Below are positions 6,484 through 13,972 of a DNA stretch of 37,962 nucleotides, one piece after another. Each line of letters starts with the position of its first letter. The first letter of the stretch is position 1. The DNA comes from Gammaproteobacteria bacterium (GTDB lineage Bacteria; Pseudomonadota; Gammaproteobacteria; UBA6186; Azoamicaceae): the NCBI GenBank assembly GCA_013288135.1, contig JABDCL010000009.1, positions 1 through 37,962 on the forward strand, given 5' to 3'. A program made the position numbers and the translations under genes. The notes beneath the pieces are model-generated. The model searched no databases. It saw only the letters and a list, made by a program, of their open reading frames with translations, and was not told where the DNA came from.

Positions 6484-9400
6484 CTATTCAGTATCCTCCG
6501 ACAAAGACATCAACGCCATATTCCCACCCGAAGCCGTGGTGTTAATACTTACCGTTCTTTCAGTTGCAAGTCTCGAAAGCATATGCGGTCCCCCAGCTTT
6601 TGGTCCTGTGCCAGATAAGCCCTCACCTCCGAAAGGTTGCACACCTACCACTGCACCAATCATCGTTCGATTAACATAGGTATTACCCACACATAAACGA
6701 CTCACACTATATTCAACTTTTTCTTGGATACGGCTGTGGATCCCCAGCGTTAATCCATATCCCGTATTATTAATAGAATCTAAGACTTTATCTAAATCTT
6801 TAGCTGCATAACGCACCACATGCAAAATAGGCCCAAACACTTCTTGTGTTAATACTTCAATACCTGAAATTTCAAAAGCCATGGGTGCAAAAAATGGATA
6901 AGACGGAAGATCAGAGGGTAATACGCATTTATAAATTAATCGAGCATCCTGCATCATACGTTCAGCATGTTTTTGCAGAGACGCTTTTGCTGATTCATCA
7001 ATGACAGGACCCACATCGGTTGAGAGTTGAAAAGGATCACCTACTTTCAATTCAGCCATCGCACCTTTTAACATTGAAGTCATGCGATCATAAACATCCT
7101 CTTGAATGAATAACACACGCAAGGCTGAACACCGTTGTCCCGCACTGCTGAATGCAGAAATCAATACATCTGTAATTACTTGCTCTGGAAGTGCCGAAGA
7201 ATCCACAATCATTGCATTTTGTCCACCGGTTTCTGCAATAAAAGGAACGATTGTGCCCTTACGTTCAGCCAATGTCTGATTAATCCCGCGCGCAGTCTCT
7301 GTTGAACCGGTAAATAGGATCCCTTTAATGCGCAAATCTGAGGTTAAAAGATTTCCCACGACACTGCCACTTCCCACTAAGCACTGCACTGCCTCTTTTG
7401 GTATGCCTGCCTGATGTAATAACTCTACTGCCAATTTTGCAATCTTTGGCGTTTGACTCGCTGGCTTTGCAATCACCGTATTACCCGCAGCTAACGCAGC
7501 CGTCACTTGGCCTAAGAAAATGGCTAAAGGAAAATTCCAAGGACTAATACAAACAATCACCCCCCGCCCCTGTAACGTTAATTGATTATATTCTCCAGTG
7601 GGTCCCGGTAAAATTTTAGGCTTAAAATCTTCTCGTGCACGCCAGCTATAATACCGACAAAAATCGACTGCTTCACGAACCTCTGAAACTGCATCTGCAA
7701 CTGTTTTTCCACCCTCTCGAATCAATAATGCCATTAAAGCGCTGCGATTTTTCTCTAGTAAATCTGCCATTCTGTCTAGACACTGTGCACGTTCCTGAAC
7801 AGGTGTTTTATCCCAAGAAGAAAAAGCAAGTACTGCATTTTTAATCACAGTTTCAACTTGTTCAATGGTTACTAAAGGTATTTTTTCTTGAGCTATTTGT
7901 GGGAATTTCTTTTCAATGTCTTGTAAAAGAGGAATTGTTTCTTCAGGATTACTTAAATCTAAGCCTAAAGAGTTTAATCGATCGAAGCCATATAAATTAA
8001 CAGGTAATGGAATTCTTGGATGTGGTTTAAAAGACAAAGCTTCCGTTTTAGCAACTGGATCAACAATTAAGTCTTCTATGGGCGTTTGTTCATCTATAAT
8101 TCGATTAACAAAAGAGGTATTCGCACCATTTTCAAGTAATCTTCGCACTAAATAAGCCAATAAATACTCATGCCCACCAACTGGCGCATAAATTCGACAA
8201 GGGACATTTAAATTTTCTTCACCGACAATATTATCATATAAAGGATCGCCCATCCCATGCAAACATTGGAATTCAAAATTTCGATTATTCCCTGCCATTT
8301 CTAATACAGCAGCAACACTATAAGCATTATGAGTCGCAAATTGTGGAAAAATAATATCTTGTGCCTCTAATAATTTTTTTGCACAGGCCAAATAGCAAAC
8401 ATCTGTTGAAGATTTTCGTGTAAAAACAGGGTAACTCTTTAAGCCCCGTTCTTGTGTCCATTTAATCTCTGAATCCCAATAAGCGCCTTTAACTAAACGA
8501 ACCATTAAAGTTTGCTGATGTCGTCTTGCTAAATTGACTAACCAATCAATAACATAAATAGCTCGTTTTTGATAGGCCTGCACCGCTAAACCAAAACCTT
8601 TCCAACCCTTAAAAATAGGATCACTGACAATCGCTTCAATCAACAATAAAGACAGATCTAATCGATCAGCTTCTTCGGCATCAATTGTAAAACCCATATC
8701 CTTTTCTTTTGCCTGTAAAGCAAGTACTTTGAGTTGTGGTAATAGTTCCTGAAAAATTCTCTCTCGATTAACCCACTCATACCGAGGGTGTAAAGCAGAC
8801 AATTTTACAGAAATACCAGGCCCCCGAATAGATCCTAAACCTTGATTGGCAGTGCCAATTGTCTGAATCGCATGCTGATAAGATTCAAAATATTTCTTTG
8901 CATCTTCAGCCGTTTTGGCAGCCTCTCCTAACATATCATAAGAATAGCGGTACCCTCGTTTTTCTACTGGTTTTGCGCGTTTAAGCGCACCCTGAATGGT
9001 GGGCGCCATGACAAATTGACGACCCAGAACTTTCATAGCTTCAGAAACAGCTTGACGAATAATAGGTTCACTTGTTCGACTGGTCCATCGTTTTAATACT
9101 TGTAAAAATGAAGTATTCTTCTGATTTTCAGTGGTTAATAATTTTCCAGTAAGCATTAAAGCGAAGGTTGCAGCATTCACAAATAATGAATCACTTTTAC
9201 CCAGATGTTGTTCCCAATCGGGCGATGTTAATTTATCCTTAATTAATTGATCTCTCGTTTCTGCATCAGGTATACGCAGTAATGCTTCTGCCAAGCACAT
9301 TAAAGCAATCCCTTCCTCACTGGAAAGATCATATTGATATAAAAAGGCATCAAGACCGCTTTTTTTTAATCTTGTTTGTCGCACCAATTCCACTAATTGT

Positions 9401-9528
9401 CTTGCTTGTTTTTGAATACGTATGATACTTGCTTTAGGCATCGTTGCCAACGGAATGATAGTGTTTAAACACTCTGTTTCATCCATGCGATATGCATGAA
9501 TAATTGCTTGCAGCGAAGATAATTGCAT
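6484..9528 (-). CDS. putA: Bifunctional proline dehydrogenase / L-glutamate gamma-semialdehyde dehydrogenase
   Basis: Oxidises proline to glutamate in two steps: an FAD-dependent proline dehydrogenase feeding electrons to quinone, then an NAD-dependent aldehyde dehydrogenase. At 1014 residues it is the short PutA type, lacking the N-terminal ribbon-helix-helix DNA-binding domain of the ~1320-residue E. coli protein, so it should not repress its own gene. The PRODH barrel (about 130-470) shows SVKLSALHPRYEW, TIDAEEADRLDLS, RLVKGAYWDSEIK and the RRLLENGANTSFVNRI substrate loop. The dehydrogenase half (about 520-990) shows ISPWNFPLAIF and LFTGSTETA, with the catalytic Cys800 in AGQRCSALR. The start ATG has AGGA eight bases upstream. 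It follows putP by 17 bases on the same strand, consistent with a putP-putA operon. Confidence 0.97.
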   Translation of the reverse strand: MQLSSLQAIIHAYRMDETECLNTIIPLATMPKASIIRIQKQARQLVELVRQTRLKKSGLDAFLYQYDLSSEEGIALMCLAEALLRIPDAETRDQLIKDKLTSPDWEQHLGKSDSLFVNAATFALMLTGKLLTTENQKNTSFLQVLKRWTSRTSEPIIRQAVSEAMKVLGRQFVMAPTIQGALKRAKPVEKRGYRYSYDMLGEAAKTAEDAKKYFESYQHAIQTIGTANQGLGSIRGPGISVKLSALHPRYEWVNRERIFQELLPQLKVLALQAKEKDMGFTIDAEEADRLDLSLLLIEAIVSDPIFKGWKGFGLAVQAYQKRAIYVIDWLVNLARRHQQTLMVRLVKGAYWDSEIKWTQERGLKSYPVFTRKSSTDVCYLACAKKLLEAQDIIFPQFATHNAYSVAAVLEMAGNNRNFEFQCLHGMGDPLYDNIVGEENLNVPCRIYAPVGGHEYLLAYLVRRLLENGANTSFVNRIIDEQTPIEDLIVDPVAKTEALSFKPHPRIPLPVNLYGFDRLNSLGLDLSNPEETIPLLQDIEKKFPQIAQEKIPLVTIEQVETVIKNAVLAFSSWDKTPVQERAQCLDRMADLLEKNRSALMALLIREGGKTVADAVSEVREAVDFCRYYSWRAREDFKPKILPGPTGEYNQLTLQGRGVIVCISPWNFPLAIFLGQVTAALAAGNTVIAKPASQTPKIAKLAVELLHQAGIPKEAVQCLVGSGSVVGNLLTSDLRIKGILFTGSTETARGINQTLAERKGTIVPFIAETGGQNAMIVDSSALPEQVITDVLISAFSSAGQRCSALRVLFIQEDVYDRMTSMLKGAMAELKVGDPFQLSTDVGPVIDESAKASLQKHAERMMQDARLIYKCVLPSDLPSYPFFAPMAFEISGIEVLTQEVFGPILHVVRYAAKDLDKVLDSINNTGYGLTLGIHSRIQEKVEYSVSRLCVGNTYVNRTMIGAVVGVQPFGGEGLSGTGPKAGGPHMLSRLATERTVSINTTASGGNMALMSLSEDTE

Positions 9529-9545
9529 AGTCTTTTCCTAAAGAT

Positions 9546-11015
9546 TCATGAAGTCCGAGCTAAAGTTTTAACCTTTTCAAATTCTTGCAGTATTTCTGAA
9601 CTTGGTGGTTTATCCAATAAACTGGTGATCACAACCCCGAGATAAGAAGCAATTGTTCCTGGAAAAATCTCATACACAAGGGAACTCCATCCCAAAAATT
9701 CCCACACTAAAACAGTTACCCCGCCACATAACATGCCAACCACAACACCATTACGTGTTGTACGTTTCCAGAAAAGAGAGAGTACTACTGCTGCGCCAAA
9801 AGTTGCTCCCAATCCTGCCCATGCAAAGGCAACCAGATCCATAATACTTTGTCTGGGTTCATGTGCAATATAAATACCCAACAAAGCAATGACTGCAACC
9901 GTCACTCGCCCAACCCAAACTAGTTCTTTTTGTGTTGCTTTGCGTCTAAACATAGAATGATAAAAATCTTCTGTCATTGCACTAGAGGCTGCTAACATCT
10001 GAGAATCAATTGCACACATGCTGGAAGATAATATCGCGGCTAAAATAATTCCCATGATCCAAGGTGCAAAAACTTGTTCAGACAGTTCCATAAAAACTGT
10101 TTCATGATTATCAAGAGGACAATCACAAAATTGAATAGCTCCAACGATGCCCACTAATATAGCTCCGATTAAAGACAAGGTCATCCAAGACATACAAACT
10201 CTGCGGGCCAAAGGGATCTCTTGAACACTTTTAACCGCCATAAATCGCACTAAAATATGTGGCATACCAAAATACCCTAACCCCCAGGAAAAAAGACTCA
10301 CAAATTTCCAAAAGCTTAAGTCTTTCATAACTTCTAAATAATCCGGATGAAACATAAGCAATTTATTTAATCCTGCATCCCATCCCCCTATTTGTTGTAT
10401 GGCAAAGAAAGGTGCTAATAATAAACAAATTAACATCAAATTGCCTTGAAAAAAGTCAGTCCAACTCACCGCTAAAAATCCACCCACGGTGGTATACAAC
10501 ATAATAATTGCAGCACCCCACCATAATGCATAGGTATATTCAATTTGAAATGTACGACTTAAAAGTATTCCTGCTGCATATAAACCAGAAGCCACATAAA
10601 ATACAAAAAAAACTAAAACTGCAATGGCTGCCACAAATCGAATCATTTTAGAATTGTCTCGGAAACGATTATCTAAGTACGCAGGCAACGTGACTGAATC
10701 TTTCGCAACTTCAGAATAAATACGTAGCCGCTTAGCCAAAAATCTCCAACATCCATAAGCACCAAGAACCAAGCCAATCGATGCCCAGATTTGACGTAGC
10801 CCTCCCATATACACTAAACCGGGTAATGCCATCAGTAACCAAGAACTCATATCGGATGCGCCCGCGCTTAATGCAGCAACTGCCCCTCCTAGCCGACGAC
10901 CTCCTAATACATAATCTGAAAAATTTCGAGTTGCCACATAAGCAATACCTCCCACTATCATCACGATCGTTAAATATCCAAAAAAAGGCGATAAGTGATG
11001 ATAAATCCCCTTCAA
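9546..11015 (-). CDS. putP: Sodium/proline symporter
   Basis: Imports proline with sodium across the inner membrane; a solute:sodium symporter family member with about 13 membrane helices. The signature ALSAGASDMSSWLLMALPG carries Asp55 and Ser57, the sodium-site residues at the same numbers as in E. coli PutP, and NFSDYVLGGRRLGG precedes it. Downstream are AILSSSMCAIDSQMLAASSAMTEDFYH and FAWAGLGATFGAA. The annotated start is a TTG with no ribosome site. An ATG at 11046 with a better site (AGAGAA) is in another frame, and its first 22 codons would join this frame smoothly if a run of seven T (minus strand, 10980-10986) were six. Either the TTG is used, or there is an indel, an assembly error or slippage. 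The gene lies upstream of putA. Confidence 0.93.
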   Translation of the reverse strand: MKGIYHHLSPFFGYLTIVMIVGGIAYVATRNFSDYVLGGRRLGGAVAALSAGASDMSSWLLMALPGLVYMGGLRQIWASIGLVLGAYGCWRFLAKRLRIYSEVAKDSVTLPAYLDNRFRDNSKMIRFVAAIAVLVFFVFYVASGLYAAGILLSRTFQIEYTYALWWGAAIIMLYTTVGGFLAVSWTDFFQGNLMLICLLLAPFFAIQQIGGWDAGLNKLLMFHPDYLEVMKDLSFWKFVSLFSWGLGYFGMPHILVRFMAVKSVQEIPLARRVCMSWMTLSLIGAILVGIVGAIQFCDCPLDNHETVFMELSEQVFAPWIMGIILAAILSSSMCAIDSQMLAASSAMTEDFYHSMFRRKATQKELVWVGRVTVAVIALLGIYIAHEPRQSIMDLVAFAWAGLGATFGAAVVLSLFWKRTTRNGVVVGMLCGGVTVLVWEFLGWSSLVYEIFPGTIASYLGVVITSLLDKPPSSEILQEFEKVKTLARTS

Positions 11016-11102
11016 TATTAAAAGTCATTACTTTATTGATATTCATCTATTCTCTATTGCCTCTGTCTATAATTACCCAATTTTCTATGAAGGTTAAAAT
11101 TT

Positions 11103-11133
11103 TTGGGCCGGCTACTGGGACCGGCCCCTACAT
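11103..11133 (+). repeat. Family B GC-rich hairpin repeat, copy 4
   Basis: TTGGGCCGGCTACTGGGACC followed by GGCCCCTACAT, the same orientation as copy 1 and nearly identical to it. It lies between the lpd stop and the putP start region. The GGGCCGG/CCGGCCC hairpin could act as a transcription barrier at the end of the lpd operon. Confidence 0.8.
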
Positions 11134-11151
11134 CTGATATATATCATTTAT

Positions 11152-12570
11152 TCATTTTTTAGGTATATATAAATCTGTGATTGTCCCTTCAAATGCTTCA
11201 CTGGCCAAACAAATAGTTTCTGACAGCGTTGGATGTGGATGTATAGTTAATGACAGATCTTCAGCTTCACAGCCCATTTCTATCGCTAACGCAATTTCAG
11301 CTATTAAATCTCCCGCGTTTGGCCCCACAATACCAGCCCCAAGGACACGATGCGATTCTTTATCAAATAAAATCTTGGTAACGCCTTCATCTCTACCTAA
11401 GCTGAGTGAGCGCCCACTGGCTGCCCAAGGAAAAACGCCTTTACTATAACTCAGATTTTTGGCTTTAGCTTCTGCCTCTGTAACACCTACCCATGCTACT
11501 TCTGGATCGGTATAGGCAACAGAAGGTATACATAGGGGATCAAAGATGTGCTTTTTACCTGCAATAACCTCTGCAGCTACCCGCCCTTCAGGGATTGCTT
11601 TATGTGCCAACATTGGGTTACCTACCACATCGCCAACAGCAAAAATATGTGAAATATTTGTTCTTTGTTGTTTATCCACTGTAATAAACCCACGTTCATC
11701 TACATGAATACCCGCTTTTTCTGCATTTACATTTTTACCATTAGATACTCGCCCAACCGCAGATAAAATTTTATCAAATTTCTCAGGAGATGTTGGTGCA
11801 TTTTTTCCTTCAAACGTTACCCACAATCCATCTTTTTTTGCTTCTACTTGTGTTACCTTGGTTTCTAATAAAATATTTTCATACCGTTTTTGAACGCGTT
11901 TTTGTAAGGGTGCAACAATATCTCTATCAACACCTGGCAGCAACCCTTCAGTAAGTTCTACCACACTAATCTTGGAACCCAAGGCATGATAAACAGTTGC
12001 CATCTCCATGCCAATGATACCCCCACCAATCACCAACATTCGTTTTGGAATATCTTTTAATTCTAAGGCACCCGTTGAATCAATAATACGAGGATCCTTA
12101 GGTAAAAAAGGTAATTGAACCGGACGAGATCCCACCGCAATAATTGCATGCTGAAATGAAACCATTTGTGGACCTTCTTTAGTCTCCACCTGTATCTGAT
12201 TAGGAGAGACAAACTGTCCTGACCCATATATTACCTGTACTTTACGTTGCTTTGCTAATCCCTTAAGACCCGTGGTTAATCGACCCACAATGCCTTGATT
12301 CCATTTTCTTAATTCTTCTAAATTAATTTTTGGGGTACCAAATTGTACACCGTGTGCTGCAAATTCTTGCGATTCTTCTATCACTTTAGCAACATGTAAA
12401 TAAGCCTTAGAAGGTATACAACCCACATTCAAACAAACACCCCCCAGTGTTTCATCTTTTTCAATTAAAATTACTTTTTTCCCCAGATCAGCAGCTCGAA
12501 AAGCCGCAGTATAACCACCGGGACCTGCACCTAAAACAACAACTTCTGTTTCTATTCCTTGTGTACTCAT
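11152..12570 (-). CDS. lpd: Dihydrolipoyl dehydrogenase (E3 of pyruvate dehydrogenase)
   Basis: Reoxidises the lipoyl groups of AceF with FAD and NAD+; it likely also serves 2-oxoglutarate dehydrogenase. The 472 residues match the family. The FAD-binding GAGPGGYTAAFRAADLG (14-30) is followed by the redox pair Cys46/Cys51 in GGVCLNVGCIPSKAYLH. The NAD-binding GGGIIGMEMATVYHALG and the FAD-contacting HIFAVGDVVGNPMLAHKA come next, then the C-terminal catalytic dyad His446-Glu451 in HPHPTLSET. The gene follows aceF by ten bases, completing aceE-aceF-lpd. Confidence 0.97.
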   Translation of the reverse strand: MSTQGIETEVVVLGAGPGGYTAAFRAADLGKKVILIEKDETLGGVCLNVGCIPSKAYLHVAKVIEESQEFAAHGVQFGTPKINLEELRKWNQGIVGRLTTGLKGLAKQRKVQVIYGSGQFVSPNQIQVETKEGPQMVSFQHAIIAVGSRPVQLPFLPKDPRIIDSTGALELKDIPKRMLVIGGGIIGMEMATVYHALGSKISVVELTEGLLPGVDRDIVAPLQKRVQKRYENILLETKVTQVEAKKDGLWVTFEGKNAPTSPEKFDKILSAVGRVSNGKNVNAEKAGIHVDERGFITVDKQQRTNISHIFAVGDVVGNPMLAHKAIPEGRVAAEVIAGKKHIFDPLCIPSVAYTDPEVAWVGVTEAEAKAKNLSYSKGVFPWAASGRSLSLGRDEGVTKILFDKESHRVLGAGIVGPNAGDLIAEIALAIEMGCEAEDLSLTIHPHPTLSETICLASEAFEGTITDLYIPKK

Positions 12571-12580
12571 TTAATCTCCC

Positions 12581-13915
12581 CTATAACAACAAACGACGTA
12601 TATCCGAGAGTTGTCCCACTAAAAATACTGAAAAGCGAGCCCCTTCTGCACCATCTATCACCCGATGATCATAAGATAAAGACAAAGGTAACATCAGACG
12701 TGGTTTAAATTCACCATTTTCATATACAGGTTTCATGGCTGCTTTGGAAACCCCCAAAATTGCAACATCAGGAACATTAATAATCGGTGTGAATGCGGTT
12801 CCACCAATACCCCCTAAACTGGAGATACTAAAACTACTGCCTTGCATTTCTTCAGCCTTCAATTGTCCTGCTCTGGCTCTCGCACTGATTTCCGCTAATT
12901 CTTTCGCTAATTGAAATAAGCCTTTTTGATCGACATTGCGAACCACTGGAACCACTAAGCCATTGGGAGTATCGACTGCAACACCAATATGAAAATATTT
13001 TTTTACAATTAATTGACTGCCATTAGGATCCAACGAAGCATTAAACATTGGGAATGATTTTAAAGCAGTCACCACTGCCTTCATCAAAAATACTAAAGGC
13101 GTTAATTTAACCCCTTGTTGCTCTGCTAATGGTTGATTTTCTTTTCTAAATTTTTCTAACTCCGTAATGTCTGCCTCATCAAATTGAGTAACATGCGGCA
13201 CCATCACCCAATTACGATGTAAATAACTCCCTGATAATTTCTTTATTCGCGATAAGGTTTGTACTTCAATCTCTCCAAACTTAGAAAAATCAATTTGTGG
13301 TAAGGGGGCTACCGTTATACCTCCAAGACTACCTGCTGCCGTCCCCCCAGATTGAATCTGAGCAAGTTGCGCTTTAACGTAAGCTTGCACATCTATTTTT
13401 AAAATACGATTTTTAGGACCCGTCCCAGTCACCCGAGTAAGATCAACCCCAAATTCACGCGCAATACGACGTACCGCAGGACCTGCGTGAACTGAGGTTG
13501 GGGTCAGACCCCCTTCAGTTCCAGTTCCCCACTTTGAAAAAGGGGGGCTAGGGGGGATTTTAGAAGCAGGGGGAACTTCAACAGGAGATTTCTGAACGGA
13601 CTTTTCTTCTTCTACTTTCTTGCTGTCTGTATCCTGTGCCTTAGCTTTTTCAGCATCTTTTTTTGTATCTTCTGCTGCTCCTTCAACTTCCATCGTCAAA
13701 ATCAAACTACCTTGTGATACTTTTGTCCCAACAGAAACATTGACAGATTTGACAACACCTGCAAATGGAGACGGAATTTCCATAGCTGCTTTTTCCGTCT
13801 CTAAGGTAATTAATGCTGCTTCATGAGCAATAATATCGCCCGGTTTAACCAACACTTCGATAACATCGACGTTGGAAAAAGAACCAATGTCAGGAACTAA
13901 GACTTCTTTTAACAT
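12581..13915 (-). CDS. aceF: Dihydrolipoyllysine acetyltransferase (E2 of pyruvate dehydrogenase)
   Basis: Core of the pyruvate dehydrogenase complex; moves the acetyl group from E1 to CoA. I start it at the ATG of MLKEVLVPDIG (444 residues), which has GGGAG six bases upstream, rather than at a TTG four codons earlier. Order: one lipoyl domain with the swinging Lys42 in ETEKAAMEI, a Lys/Glu/Pro-rich linker (about 75-140), the E1/E3-binding domain (HAGPAVRRIAREFGVDL), a second linker, and the catalytic domain with His417 and Asp421 in DHRVIDG. A single lipoyl domain contrasts with three in E. coli. The first linker contains a translated family A repeat (about residues 118-131) and a GGGGTCAGACCCC palindrome (about 135-139), both in frame. 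Confidence 0.95.
   Translation of the reverse strand: MLKEVLVPDIGSFSNVDVIEVLVKPGDIIAHEAALITLETEKAAMEIPSPFAGVVKSVNVSVGTKVSQGSLILTMEVEGAAEDTKKDAEKAKAQDTDSKKVEEEKSVQKSPVEVPPASKIPPSPPFSKWGTGTEGGLTPTSVHAGPAVRRIAREFGVDLTRVTGTGPKNRILKIDVQAYVKAQLAQIQSGGTAAGSLGGITVAPLPQIDFSKFGEIEVQTLSRIKKLSGSYLHRNWVMVPHVTQFDEADITELEKFRKENQPLAEQQGVKLTPLVFLMKAVVTALKSFPMFNASLDPNGSQLIVKKYFHIGVAVDTPNGLVVPVVRNVDQKGLFQLAKELAEISARARAGQLKAEEMQGSSFSISSLGGIGGTAFTPIINVPDVAILGVSKAAMKPVYENGEFKPRLMLPLSLSYDHRVIDGAEGARFSVFLVGQLSDIRRLLL
13500..13512. repeat. Palindrome GGGGTCAGACCCC inside aceF
   Basis: A 13-base palindrome around a central A, read in frame as part of GGLTPTS in the AceF linker. It matches the pattern of the palindrome at 1632-1646 and lies 13 bases from a family A repeat, so two unrelated repeats are nested in one linker. 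Confidence 0.5.
13526..13562 (+). repeat. Family A repeat, copy 3, embedded in aceF
   Basis: TCCCCACTTTGAAAAAGGGG followed by GGCTAGGGGGGATTTTA. It lies wholly inside aceF and is read from the minus strand as KIPPSPPFSKWG without stop or frame change, in the disordered linker between the lipoyl and binding domains. It lacks the inner hairpin of copies 1 and 2. Confidence 0.9.
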
Positions 13916-13925
13916 TTTAACTCCC

Positions 13926-13960
13926 AAATCCCCCCTAACCCCCCTTTTTCAAAGTGGGGA
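13926..13960 (-). repeat. Family A repeat, copy 4, between aceE and aceF
   Basis: AAATCCCCCCTAACCCCCCT followed by TTTTCAAAGTGGGGA. It fills most of the 57-base gap between the aceE stop and the aceF start, in the orientation opposite to copy 3, which lies about 360 bases away inside aceF. The aceF ribosome site lies just beyond its edge. Confidence 0.9.
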
Positions 13961-13972
13961 ACATTGAGGGAT

